DNA of 23,351 bases from Beijerinckiaceae bacterium (GCA_022702195.1 JAKONB010000205.1:1-23351), one strand, 5' to 3'; shown: positions 1 through 7,508, counted from the first letter of the stretch. The notes: generated by a model not told the origin, from the letters alone. Translations and numbers: made by a program.

Positions 1-352
1 TCCCCATCGGCCCAGCAAACGGGTCGGTCGGCGGGGGCATTTCCTCCCCCGAACACGCCGCCCTGTCCCGAGCCCATGGTCGTAACGAGCCGTCGCCCGG
101 GGCGGTGGCGACCGAAGCCACCGACGCGGGCACCGCCCCGCCGCCCCCAGCCCCACCGGTCGGTCTCCGGCGGGGCTCCCGATGCATCGGGCGGCAGGTA
201 CGCGGATATGGGCAGAGAATAGGAATATTGTCAAGACATATCGGGTGCTGCCGGATGAGGAAACCCGGTTGCGGCGATTGACCGGCCCCGCGGCGGGGCG
301 CAAAACCCCACACCGTTCAAGCTGTGCCATTCTGGATTCAGGGAAAGCCGCC
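1..352. other. Left-edge region with no confidently assigned gene
   Basis: No protein family is recognisable here. The plus-strand frame beginning at base 3 is open from the window edge to a TGA at 279-281 and has GC-rich third positions up to about base 180, so it could be the tail of a gene starting outside the window; its low-complexity, Pro/Ala/Gly-rich translation gives no support. A perfect 7-bp hairpin lies at 103-123 (arms CGGTGGC/GCCACCG, loop of 7). Bases 200-260 are less GC-rich than the rest and probably hold the promoter of the following lipoprotein gene. Confidence 0.4.
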
Positions 353-682
353 GTGTCACTGCACCGCGTGAGCCTCGCGCTCGTAGCCCTCCTCGCCGCC
401 GCCCTGGTCTCCGCCTGCAAGCCGACCGCCTCCGCGCCGCCGGTGGTCGCGGCCGCGCCGGTCGTCGCGGCCAAGCTGCCCGAGGGCACGGGCTGCGGCC
501 CCACCATCGCCCGCACCCAGGCGGTGGTCGACAGCGACATCGCCACCGAGAACCTGAACAGGGCGGTGGGCGAGCGGTTCAGCGCCGATCTGCACCGCGC
601 CGCCGAGGCCTGCCAGGCCGGCCGGGACCGCGAGGCCCTGGGCCTGCTCGCCGCCGCGAAGGCGCGCTACGGCTACCGCTGA
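353..682 (+). CDS. Small putative lipoprotein, function unknown
   Basis: Encodes 109 residues. I chose the GTG at 353 because AGGGAAA sits 6 bases upstream and because it puts a lipoprotein signal peptide exactly at the N-terminus: His4/Arg5, a hydrophobic run over residues 6-21, then the lipobox V-S-A-C with the lipidated cysteine at residue 22. The frame stays open upstream to 182, but that extension has no coding character. The mature part starts with a Pro/Ala/Val-rich linker, followed by a short helical domain with two further cysteines that might form a disulfide, ending in RYGYR. I do not recognise the family. It probably sits on the periplasmic face of a membrane. It is transcribed toward the next gene, with a hairpin between them. 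Confidence 0.7.
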   Translation: MSLHRVSLALVALLAAALVSACKPTASAPPVVAAAPVVAAKLPEGTGCGPTIARTQAVVDSDIATENLNRAVGERFSADLHRAAEACQAGRDREALGLLAAAKARYGYR

Positions 683-710
683 AGCGTCCTGCGGCGACGG
701 CCCCCCAGTC

Positions 711-734
711 GGGCGGGTGCCGTGGCACCGGCCC
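711..734. terminator. Hairpin between convergent genes
   Basis: GGGC-G-GGTGC, loop CGTG, GCACC-G-GCCC: nine base pairs with one G/G mismatch. It lies in the 59-base gap between the lipoprotein gene and the leftward NUDIX gene. There is no T-tract. As a near-symmetrical stem it could serve as terminator on both strands. Confidence 0.5.
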
Positions 735-741
735 ACTCCTC

Positions 742-1449
742 TCACCCGCCATGCACCCGGCTCAGATAGGCCCGCACGAAACCCGGCATCCGGGCCGGAT
801 CGATGTCGGCCTGTCCGCGCGCGGTGACGAAGCCGGCCAGCTCCGGATCGGCCTCCGCCCGGCGATGCCGCTCCATCCGGGCGCGCAGCGCCTCCGCATC
901 CTCGGCAAAGCGCACCGGCCGCAAGACGGCCATCTGCCCCTCCCCCGCCAGCAGCCACCAAACCTCCGGGGCCTCGGCCGGGAGGCTCAGGCCCGTTTCC
1001 TCGAAAAATTCCCGCTCGGCGCTGCCGGCGAGATCGACGAGGCCCTCCGCCCGCAGGTCGGCGAGGTCGGGGGTGCCGCAGGGAAAATAGACTTGGCCGG
1101 CATTGGCGGTGTGGGCGCCCATGACCCCGAGCAGGACGGCGCCGTCGCTGGCCACCGGCACGATGGCCGCGAAGGCGTTGGCGACGCCGGGATCGGGGGA
1201 ACCTGCATCGCGAAACCCGAGGAATTGCGAGAACGCCACCTCGAACAGGTCCACCGCGCAGGCGGTGCCGTCGATCCGCCAGCCGCAGGTGAGGAGAACC
1301 CGGCCGTCGAACATCGCCGGACGCTCCGCGTGGCGGCGCTGCCAATTGGCCGCGATGGCCCCGGCCTCGTCCCGCGCCCAGCCCCAATCATGGGGGACGA
1401 GGCGGGCCGTGGGCCGGTCGATGCGGGTGACCGCGAACGGGTCAGACAC
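742..1449 (-). CDS. NUDIX-superfamily protein with partial Nudix box
   Basis: Encodes 235 residues. The helix part of the Nudix box is clear at residues 146-154 (REFFEETGL), preceded by the substrate-loop-like stretch FPCGTPD near residue 122. The family pattern G-x5-E-x7-REUxEExGU is only half kept: the upstream G and E positions (about 132 and 138) are Leu and Val. NUDIX enzymes cleave nucleoside diphosphates linked to another group, with Mg2+ held by the EExGU glutamates; those (Glu147, Glu150, Glu151) are present, so activity is possible but the substrate is unknown. The start is GTG, and GTGTCTGA overlaps the end of the upstream PhzF-like gene by 8 bases, implying translational coupling. 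Confidence 0.75.
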   Translation of the reverse strand: MSDPFAVTRIDRPTARLVPHDWGWARDEAGAIAANWQRRHAERPAMFDGRVLLTCGWRIDGTACAVDLFEVAFSQFLGFRDAGSPDPGVANAFAAIVPVASDGAVLLGVMGAHTANAGQVYFPCGTPDLADLRAEGLVDLAGSAEREFFEETGLSLPAEAPEVWWLLAGEGQMAVLRPVRFAEDAEALRARMERHRRAEADPELAGFVTARGQADIDPARMPGFVRAYLSRVHGG

Positions 1450-2338
1450 GCAGGGTGCCCTCGGCGATCACCACGGCCGAGCCGCCGACCTCCACCGAGC
1501 GCAGGGCACCGGAGGCGACGCAGACCTGAAGCAGGATCTCGCTGGGCCGCCCCATGGCCACACCCTGGTGGATGACGAGGTCGTGCTCGCCGTCGCCGAG
1601 CTTCTCGAACTGCATCATCACCCCGGCGAAGGCCGCCGCGGCCGATCCGGTGGCCGGGTCCTCGGGCACGCCAAGATGGGGGGCGAACATCCGGGCCTGG
1701 TAGCGGCGCCCCGGCCCCTCAGGATCGGGGGTGTAGAGATAGAGCGAGGTGGGCTCGTCCAGGGCCGCGAGGGCGGCGGCGTCCGGCCGGGCGGCGTCGA
1801 GGGCCGCCCGGTCGAGCAGAGGCACGAAGAGGAAACCGTGCCCGACCCCATGCCGGCTCGGCGCGTGGCGCCCGAAGCCGATCTGGCGCGGGGCGAGGCC
1901 GAGGGCGGCGGCCAGGAGATCGGCGCTAGGCCCGTCCCCCCGGAAGTCCGGCAGAACCGGCATCTTGAAGCGGGCGCAGCCGCGCCCGTCCCCCGGCTCG
2001 ACCACGCAGGCCAGGGTGCCGATGCCCTCCTCCAGGCCGAAGGCCACCGCATCGGTCTGCCCCGCATGGGCATCCCGCAAGGCCAGCAAGACGGCGGTGC
2101 CGATGGTCGGGTGGCCGGCGAAGGGCAATTCGCGCAGGGGCGTGAAGATGCGCAGGGAAGCCCGGTGGCGCGCCTCGGCGGGGGGACGCACGAACACCGT
2201 CTCGGACAGGTTGAACTCCCCGGCGATCCGCTGCATCGCCGCCGTGTCGAGCCCCTCGGCATCGAGCACCACGGCCAGTGGATTGCCGGCCAGGGCGATG
2301 TCGGTGAACACGTCGAGGGTGACGAAGCGACGGGCCAT
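1442..2338 (-). CDS. PhzF-family isomerase/epimerase-like protein
   Basis: Encodes 298 residues from the ATG at 2338; the frame is open further upstream to 2458, but that stretch lies in a repeat element and lacks family sequence. It starts directly with the family N-terminus (RRFVTLDVFTDIALAGNPLAVV). Other landmarks are NLSET with the expected catalytic glutamate Glu46, the FAGHPTIGTA loop at 73-82, and EDPATGSAAAAF near the C-terminus, which marks the second half of the two-fold diaminopimelate-epimerase fold. The name comes from phenazine synthesis, but no other phz gene is present, and most family members act in unknown metabolic isomerisations. It is cytosolic and coupled to the downstream NUDIX gene. 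Family assignment is firm; substrate is unknown. Confidence 0.9.
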   Translation of the reverse strand: MARRFVTLDVFTDIALAGNPLAVVLDAEGLDTAAMQRIAGEFNLSETVFVRPPAEARHRASLRIFTPLRELPFAGHPTIGTAVLLALRDAHAGQTDAVAFGLEEGIGTLACVVEPGDGRGCARFKMPVLPDFRGDGPSADLLAAALGLAPRQIGFGRHAPSRHGVGHGFLFVPLLDRAALDAARPDAAALAALDEPTSLYLYTPDPEGPGRRYQARMFAPHLGVPEDPATGSAAAAFAGVMMQFEKLGDGEHDLVIHQGVAMGRPSEILLQVCVASGALRSVEVGGSAVVIAEGTLRV

Positions 2339-2391
2339 GGGCGGGTGTCCCTGATGCGGTGAACCGGATGCGGGTGAGAGGCGAGCCTGGA

Positions 2392-2487
2392 GCATCGTCC
2401 CGGGAAGCGGATCCGGAGCGACGCTCTGGGTTATCGATTGTGCATCGTCTTTTTCCAAAAGCCGGCAACCACCCTTCGGGACGATGC
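2392..2487. repeat. Intergenic palindromic repeat, two partial copies
   Basis: GCATCGTCCCG at 2392-2402 is repeated in perfect inversion as CGGGACGATGC at 2477-2487. The core GCATCGTC also occurs at 2442-2449, directly followed by TTTTTCC, so 2442-2487 is itself a closed palindromic unit with 8-bp ends. The sequence inward of the left arm (GGAAGCGGATCCGG) resembles the reverse complement of the right arm's interior, suggesting two head-to-head copies, the left one degraded. I recall similar GCATSRTC-ended palindromes scattered between genes in Hyphomicrobiales; that is memory, not a search result. It fills almost all of the gap between the pdxY and phzF-like genes and may act as terminator for pdxY. 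Confidence 0.6.
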
Positions 2488-2488
2488 G

Positions 2489-3337
2489 CTAGACCGGCTC
2501 CACCGGGAAGGTCTCGCTCGGGGCGACGAACTCGTCCTGCGCGGCGACGGTGAGGATCTCGCGGGAGCCCGCCTCCGCCGTGCGCCGCAGGAGACCGTAG
2601 ATCGAGGCCCCGGCCATCCCGAGTGCCAGGGCCGCCGAGCCGGTGCGGGCGTAATGCACGAGGAACAGGGCCGCGATGGCATCGCCCGCGCCGTTGACGT
2701 CGAGGGTGAGCCGGGGGGTCCGCAGCAGCCAGAACTGGCCGCCCTCCCCCGCCATCAGGTCGATGGCATCGGCCGGCGTCGCGTCGGTGATCAGCGAGGT
2801 GATCAGCACCACGCGCGGCCCCAGGGCCTGAACGGCCGCCAGGGCGGCTTTCGCCTCCGCCAGGGTGCCGGTGGGCAGGCCCGAGAGATGGTTCAGCTCG
2901 AACTGGTTGGGGGTGACGATGTCGGCGGCCGGCACCGCCTCGGCCCGCATGAATTCCGGGATGCCGGGGCGCACGTAGATGCCCCGGTCGGTGTCGCCCA
3001 TCACCGGGTCGCAGGCGTAGAGCGCCGCCGGGTTGGCGCTGCGCACGGCGGCCACCGCCCGGACGATGGCGGTGCCGATATCGGCCGAGCCCATATAGCC
3101 CGACAGCACCCCGTCGCATCGGGCGAGCACCCCGCGCTCGGCGATGCCGGCCATCAGATCCTCGATCGACGGGCCGTCGAAGACCCGGCCGCGCCAGGCG
3201 CCGTAGCCGGTGTGATTGGAGAATTGCACCGTGTGAATCGGCCAGACCTCGACGCCGAGGCGCTGCATCGGAAACACCGCCGAGGCGTTGCCGACATGAC
3301 CATAGGCGACGTGGGACTGGATCGAGAGGATGTTCAA
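2489..3337 (-). CDS. pdxY: Pyridoxal kinase PdxY
   Basis: Phosphorylates pyridoxal with ATP to give pyridoxal 5'-phosphate in the B6 salvage pathway; cytosolic, ribokinase fold. Landmarks: the N-terminal NILSIQSHVAYGHVGN with substrate-contacting Ser8, the TVQFSNHTGYG segment near residue 37, DPVMGDTDRGIYV (ATP/lid region), TPNQFEL, and the C-terminal DVNGAGD with the anion hole and catalytic aspartate. The length of 282 residues is normal. I chose a TTG start at 3337 because GAGGGAG lies 6 bases upstream and the protein then begins MNILSIQSH as in other PdxY proteins. An ATG 7 codons upstream (3358) has no visible ribosome binding site and is the alternative. A divergent DedA gene begins about 135 bases away. 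Confidence 0.93.
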   Translation of the reverse strand: MNILSIQSHVAYGHVGNASAVFPMQRLGVEVWPIHTVQFSNHTGYGAWRGRVFDGPSIEDLMAGIAERGVLARCDGVLSGYMGSADIGTAIVRAVAAVRSANPAALYACDPVMGDTDRGIYVRPGIPEFMRAEAVPAADIVTPNQFELNHLSGLPTGTLAEAKAALAAVQALGPRVVLITSLITDATPADAIDLMAGEGGQFWLLRTPRLTLDVNGAGDAIAALFLVHYARTGSAALALGMAGASIYGLLRRTAEAGSREILTVAAQDEFVAPSETFPVEPV

Positions 3338-3472
3338 GCGGCGCTCCCTCGGGGACATCGTGCGGGCCGGGCGAACGGATCGGCCCGCTCCTCCCTTATC
3401 CGGTTTGTCGCACCCCCGCACCCCGTCGGCGGCCGGCTGGCCCGCCCCCCTCAACCCTCACCAGAGCCATTC

Positions 3473-3994
3473 ATGACGTTCGACGCGCTCCGCACCACCA
3501 CCCTCGCCTTCGTCGAGGCGCATCAGGGCTGGACGCCGCTCATCGTGGGGGGACTCGCCTTCTGCGAATCGCTCGCCGTCCTGTCGCTCTTCGTGCCCGC
3601 GACGGTGCTGCTCCTCGGCATCGGCGCCCTGATGGGGTCGGTCGGCATCCCGTTCCTGCCGGTGATGCTGGCCGGCGCCTTCGGCGCGGCGCTCGGCGAC
3701 TGGATCTCCTATGAGTTCGGCCACCATTACAAGGAGGGCGCCAAGGGGATGTGGCCCCTCAGCCGCTACCCGGCGATGGTCACGCGCGGGGAGGAGTTCT
3801 GCCGCCGCTGGGGGGCGGGAGGCGTCGCCATCGGCCGCTTCTTCGGCCCGGCCCGGGCGGTGGTGCCGCTGGTGGCCGGGATTTTCGGGGTCAAGCGCCT
3901 GCCGTTCCAGGTGGCCAACGTGCTCTCGGCCCTGGTCTGGGCCTTCGCCATGCTGGCCCCGGGGGCGGGCCTTCTCGGCTACCTGAAGGGCTGA
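3473..3994 (+). CDS. DedA-family membrane protein
   Basis: Encodes 173 residues. DedA proteins are inner-membrane proteins with re-entrant loops; members have been linked to undecaprenyl-phosphate or phospholipid recycling and to proton-motive-force maintenance. Seen here: a hydrophobic hairpin over residues 19-67 carrying the CES...VPAT motif, the GAALGDWISYEFG block, then the signature GRFFGPARAVVPLVAG near residue 120 with its two conserved arginines, and a C-terminal hydrophobic segment (ANVLSALVWAFAMLAPGAG). It is somewhat shorter than typical members (about 200). The stop lies 5 bases before the next ATG, so the two genes probably share a transcript. The ribosome binding site is weak. 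Which lipid it handles cannot be told from sequence. Confidence 0.85.
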   Translation: MTFDALRTTTLAFVEAHQGWTPLIVGGLAFCESLAVLSLFVPATVLLLGIGALMGSVGIPFLPVMLAGAFGAALGDWISYEFGHHYKEGAKGMWPLSRYPAMVTRGEEFCRRWGAGGVAIGRFFGPARAVVPLVAGIFGVKRLPFQVANVLSALVWAFAMLAPGAGLLGYLKG

Positions 3995-3999
3995 CGCCG

Positions 4000-4797
4000 A
4001 TGCGCGTGTTTCCGCCCGAGCGCATCGTCTGCCTCACGGAAGAGACGGTGGAGACGCTCTACCTGCTGGGCGAGGAGGACCGCATCGTCGGCGTCTCGGG
4101 CTACGCAGTGCGCCCGGCCCGGGTCCGCCGCGAGAAACCGCGCGTTTCGGCCTTCACCAGCGCGGACCTGCCGAAGATCCTGGCGCTCGCACCCGACCTC
4201 GTCCTCGCCTTCTCGGACATGCAGGCCGACATCGTCGCGGATCTTGCCCGCGCCGGCATCGCCGTCCACCTGTTCAACCAGCGCGACCTCGCCGGCTGCC
4301 TCGCGATGATCCGAACCGTCGGGGCGCTCGTCGGCGCGGCGGAGCGGGCCGATGCCCTGGCAAGCCGCTTCGCGGACGGGCTCGACGCGGCCGCGCGGGA
4401 GAGGGCGGACCGGCCGCGTCCGAGGGTCTATTTCGAGGAATGGGACGACCCGCTGATCTCCGGCATCGGCTGGGTCTCGGAGCTGATCGGGCTGGCCGGG
4501 GGCGACGACGTCTTCCCGGAGGTGAGCCGGCAGGCGGCGGCCAGGGACCGAATCGTGACCTCCGAGAGGGTGATCGCCGCGCGGCCCGACGTGATCCTCG
4601 CCTCCTGGTGCGGCAAGCGGGTGAACGTGGAGCGCATCCGCGCGCGACCTGGCTGGGACGCGATCCCCGCCGTGGCGGCGGGGCGCATCCACGAGATCAA
4701 GTCGCCGCTGATCCTCCAGCCGGGGCCGGCGGCGCTCACTGACGGATTCGCGGCGATCCGGGCGGCGCTGGAGGATTGGCGACCGGGTCGCAGGTGA
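4000..4797 (+). CDS. Cobalamin-binding-type periplasmic-binding fold protein lacking signal peptide
   Basis: Encodes 265 residues of the BtuF/FepB-like substrate-binding fold (COG0614 type). Seen: RIVCLTEETVETLYLLGEEDRIVGVSGYA at the start (first lobe), DLPKILALAPDLVLAFSDMQ, a long linking helix, EEWDDP at 146-151, GGDDVF, and the second-lobe ARPDVILASWCGK. The EEWDDP motif is typical of proteins annotated as cobalamin-binding. There is no signal peptide: the family homology begins within about 7 residues of the only sensible ATG, and upstream sequence belongs to the DedA gene. No BtuC/BtuD-like permease or ATPase is in the window. It may therefore be a cytosolic corrinoid or metal-complex binder rather than a transporter component. 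Ligand is uncertain. Confidence 0.8.
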   Translation: MRVFPPERIVCLTEETVETLYLLGEEDRIVGVSGYAVRPARVRREKPRVSAFTSADLPKILALAPDLVLAFSDMQADIVADLARAGIAVHLFNQRDLAGCLAMIRTVGALVGAAERADALASRFADGLDAAARERADRPRPRVYFEEWDDPLISGIGWVSELIGLAGGDDVFPEVSRQAAARDRIVTSERVIAARPDVILASWCGKRVNVERIRARPGWDAIPAVAAGRIHEIKSPLILQPGPAALTDGFAAIRAALEDWRPGRR

Positions 4798-4871
4798 CAG
4801 GAGGGCCTCCGGCTGGTTTTGATGGGCTGATCCCGATTCGGCACAGCCCCAGAATCAAGCCCCCGAGATTC

Positions 4872-5357
4872 ATGTCCGCAGCCCTTGCTCATGCGATCCT
4901 GCCCCCCGACCGGCGGCAATCGCCCACCGCGCTCCAGGTCCAGCGCGGCGTGCGCCGGCTCTTTGCCGAACTCGGTCATGTGACGATCCCGGAATTCTCC
5001 CTCGCCAACGGCCGCAGGGCCGACGTGATCGCCCTGTGCCCGGCCGGGCGGCTCACCATCTTGGAGATCAAGTCGAGCGTGGCGGATTTCCGCGCCGACC
5101 GGAAATGGCCGGATTACCGCGACTTCTGCGACCGCTTCTACTTCGCGATCCCCGAGACCCTCTCGACCACCCTCACCCCGGAGGAGGCCGGCCTCATCGT
5201 CGCCGACGCGTTCGGGGCCGCGATCCTGCGCGATCCCGCCGAGCACGTCTTGAGCGGCGCGCGCCGCAAGGCCGTGACCCTGCGCTTCGCTCACAACGCC
5301 GCTCGGCTGCTCCACGCCCTGGCCGATCCGGGGGCGATCCGCGAGGGCGCGCTGTAA
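4872..5357 (+). CDS. mmcB: MmcB-family DNA repair nuclease-like protein
   Basis: Encodes 161 residues of the MmcB family, whose Caulobacter member is a DNA-damage-inducible putative endonuclease connected with ImuB-dependent mutagenic repair. The PD-(D/E)xK nuclease signature is visible: Asp51 in GRRADVIAL, then LEIKSS with Glu65 and Lys67, followed by the conserved KWPDYRDFCDRFYFAIP. The N-terminal helix (SPTALQVQRGVRRLFAELGH) contains the family's usual opening. The frame runs upstream to 4776, overlapping the previous gene, but the ATG at 4872 matches the family start. I saw no alphaproteobacterial LexA box (GTTC-N7-GTTC) in the 74 bases upstream, so it may be read from the upstream operon or from an unrecognised promoter. 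Confidence 0.88.
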   Translation: MSAALAHAILPPDRRQSPTALQVQRGVRRLFAELGHVTIPEFSLANGRRADVIALCPAGRLTILEIKSSVADFRADRKWPDYRDFCDRFYFAIPETLSTTLTPEEAGLIVADAFGAAILRDPAEHVLSGARRKAVTLRFAHNAARLLHALADPGAIREGAL

Positions 5358-5470
5358 GGGACGGCGGTGTCGGCAAGCGGGCCGACGCCCGGGGCGGGTC
5401 CATCCCGAGAAGAGGGACGGGGGCGAAGCCGCGTCCACGCCGAGGCCGGTTCAGACGCCGATCGACGCCC

Positions 5471-6172
5471 TCACTCGAAGCCCGCCGGGCGGAACCCGGC
5501 GGGCAGCCGGGAGAAGCGGCGGAGCCTCAGACTTCCCAAGAACAGCCTGTGCTCCGTGCGCAGCAGATCGGGGGCGAAACCGGACTTCCGGCAGCCGCGG
5601 AGCGAGGGCACGTTGTCGCTCTCGACGAATGTCATCACGTAGCGACAGCCGAGATCGGCGGCCCGTTCGGCGATCAGGGCCATGGCGGATGGCATGATGC
5701 CGTTGCCGCGATAGGCGGCGGGCGTGTAGGCGTTCTCCAGCAACGCCTCGTCCCGGTTCAGGACGGGAAACCAGGTCCGGGGAAAGAAGGCCTGGATCTT
5801 GGCGTTCTGGTCGGGTCCCATCAGCCATTGGCAATAGCAGGGGCGACCGTCGCGCTGGTCGACGGCCACGTAGCATCGATCGATGCGCGCTTGGTAATGG
5901 GCGTACCGGACCGCCAGCTCGATCTTCTCCTTCCGGTCGAGGACGGTGCGATCCGTGTCGAAGAACGTGGCGGCGTCCGCGGCCCGGAATTCGCGGACCG
6001 CGATGGGAATTTTCGCCTTCGGTGCGGCAAAGGGAACGCGCAGGTCGCGACGCAGACCATACGTCGTTCGCCGCTCGTAGATCACGCCGGCGCACCGCTT
6101 CACGAATATCGAGAACTTCCGCTCGCGGAGCAGCTCCAGAGCTACCAATACCGAATTCGGGATCGTTAGCAT
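5471..6172 (-). CDS. GNAT-family N-acetyltransferase
   Basis: Encodes 233 residues. The acetyl-CoA pyrophosphate-binding loop is recognisable as YRGNGIMPSAM (about residues 154-164), preceded by the beta-strand LLENAYTP and followed by AERAADLGCRYVMTFVESDNVPSLRGCRKSGF, the usual GNAT motif A-B layout ending in the 'neighbour residue then G-F' hallmark. The N-terminal 60 residues (ERKFSIFVKRCAGVIYERRTTYGLRRDL) form a basic extension that I associate with acetyltransferases near polysaccharide loci; this is inference. The acceptor is unknown. The stop lies 113 bases from the mmcB stop, convergently, and the last codons contain a perfect 10-bp hairpin. The upstream region is strikingly AT-rich. 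Confidence 0.82.
   Translation of the reverse strand: MLTIPNSVLVALELLRERKFSIFVKRCAGVIYERRTTYGLRRDLRVPFAAPKAKIPIAVREFRAADAATFFDTDRTVLDRKEKIELAVRYAHYQARIDRCYVAVDQRDGRPCYCQWLMGPDQNAKIQAFFPRTWFPVLNRDEALLENAYTPAAYRGNGIMPSAMALIAERAADLGCRYVMTFVESDNVPSLRGCRKSGFAPDLLRTEHRLFLGSLRLRRFSRLPAGFRPAGFE
5480..5504. terminator. Perfect 10-bp hairpin inside the end of the acetyltransferase gene
   Basis: GCCCGCCGGG, loop CGGAA, CCCGGCGGGC. It encodes part of the acetyltransferase C-terminus and also lies about 120 bases downstream of the convergent mmcB stop. It could terminate mmcB transcripts coming from the left or be part of the acetyltransferase's own terminator. No T-tract on either side. Confidence 0.45.
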
Positions 6173-6590
6173 GGCGTCCTCGCACGTATTTTTAGCGTTT
6201 TATTACTTATATTTATAGAAAACAGCGATCCTAGCGAAGATTTTTTGCTTCGGACCGGCCATCGAACAACCGATCATCCGCGGATCGGGCGCGGTGGACC
6301 CAGGCAATTCTCTGCATTGACCGTGATCGAAACCATAGCGGCATCCGCCATAGCCGTCATGCGCGGCATACGATGCGCCGGAGTGATCATCGGTCGTAGC
6401 ACCCTATCGAAACGACCGCCCCAGATTAAAGGCGCGGGCATTTCGTGGCGTCAGAGCTTGTGCCGCCCCGCGACGATCCGGGATGCGGCGGCGGCGGCGC
6501 GCCGATGTCCGGCTCGATGCGTCGGCGTCATCGACGGCGGACCGGCGGGAGCCCGGCCGGCGCCGGGCCGCCGCCCCGTCCGAGCCTCCC
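6173..6590. promoter_or_regulatory. Intergenic region with AT-rich promoter segment
   Basis: There is no credible gene in this 418-base gap between two leftward genes. Bases 6188-6247 are dominated by A and T, in sharp contrast to the surroundings, and lie 16-75 bases upstream of the acetyltransferase ATG; on the minus strand they contain TATAAA (6212-6217), a possible -10 element, without a convincing -35. A short inverted repeat CGAAG/CTTCG flanks a T-run at 6235-6252. Bases 6260-6590 return to high GC and show nothing recognisable. Confidence 0.5.
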
Positions 6591-7463
6591 TCACGACACC
6601 TGCCCGGCGCGGCGGCGCGAGACCGTGGCGAGGGCAGCCAGATCCTTGTCACCGTCGCCGTGGCTGATCGCCTCGATCAGGCCGTCGCGCAGGACGCTCG
6701 CGAAGGGCATCGGCACGCCGGTGGCGCCCGCCGCGGCGAGCGCGAGGCCGATATCCTTGGCGCCGAGGCGCAGGCCGAAGCCCGGCGGCTCGTAACGCGC
6801 GGCGGCGATGGAGGCGCCGTAGCCCTTGTAGACCGGCGAGGCGAACAGGGTGTTGTTCAGGAGGTCGAGGAGGTCGGCCCCCGCCACCCCATGGCCTTCG
6901 GCGAGCGCGACGGCCTCGCCCATGGCCTCGATGGCCGAGACCAGCATGAAATTGCCCGCGAGCTTGACCGCGTTGGCCCGGTGCGGCTCCGGCCCGAAGC
7001 CCCAGGTCTTCGCGCCCATCGCGTCGAGCAGCGGCCGGGCGCGGGCGATGGCCTCCGGATCGCCCGCCGCCACGATGTTGAGCGTCCCCGCCTGCGCCAC
7101 GTCGGGCCGGCCGAAGACCGGGGCGGCGATGTAGGGCACGCCCGCGCGGCCATGGATCGCCGCGAGTTCCTGCGCCAGAGCCACCGAGATCGTGCTCATG
7201 GAGAGATGGAGGCCAGGCGGATGGGCGCCGTCGAGCAGGCCGCCCTCCACGACGACCGACCGCAGGGCCGCGTCGTCGGCCAGCATGGTGATCGCCGCGT
7301 CACCCGCGAAGGCCTCGGCGGCCGTGGCGACCGGATGGACGCCCTCCAGCCCTTCGGCGGCGGCCGGGTTGCGGTTCCAGACCCGGACCCGGTGGCCGCC
7401 CCGCACCAGGCTCGCCGCCATGCCCCGGCCCATCCGGCCCAGTCCGATCACGCCCACATCCAT
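6591..7463 (-). CDS. NAD(P)-dependent oxidoreductase, 3-hydroxyisobutyrate dehydrogenase family
   Basis: Encodes 290 residues, normal for beta-hydroxyacid dehydrogenases. These cytosolic enzymes oxidise 3-hydroxyacids or reduce semialdehydes with NAD(P). Seen: Rossmann motif VIGLGRMG at residues 5-12, cofactor-selecting VWNRNP (Asn/Arg at the end of strand 2 favours NADP), substrate-loop LSMSTIS at 87-93, GTLNIVAAGD at 127-135, and NAVKLAGN with the catalytic lysine Lys167 and Asn171. GGGAG lies about 8 bases upstream of the ATG. The next gene upstream (alpha/beta hydrolase) ends about 45 bases away in the same direction, so co-transcription is likely. Within the family it could be a glyoxylate/succinic semialdehyde reductase or a tartronate-semialdehyde-type enzyme; the sequence does not decide. 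Confidence 0.9.
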   Translation of the reverse strand: MDVGVIGLGRMGRGMAASLVRGGHRVRVWNRNPAAAEGLEGVHPVATAAEAFAGDAAITMLADDAALRSVVVEGGLLDGAHPPGLHLSMSTISVALAQELAAIHGRAGVPYIAAPVFGRPDVAQAGTLNIVAAGDPEAIARARPLLDAMGAKTWGFGPEPHRANAVKLAGNFMLVSAIEAMGEAVALAEGHGVAGADLLDLLNNTLFASPVYKGYGASIAAARYEPPGFGLRLGAKDIGLALAAAGATGVPMPFASVLRDGLIEAISHGDGDKDLAALATVSRRRAGQVS

Positions 7464-7508
7464 GTCATTCGCTCCCGTCAGTCCCGGTCCGCCGCCCGGC
7501 GCTCGGGC

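Noticed and set aside
1..77. Possible minus-strand gene start (ATG at 77) running off the left edge
   Set aside because: Only about 25 codons are visible, Gly-rich, without a ribosome binding site or family match.
4798..4871. LexA box upstream of mmcB
   Set aside because: Looked for GTTC-N7-GTTC or its complement because the family is SOS-inducible elsewhere; no match seen.
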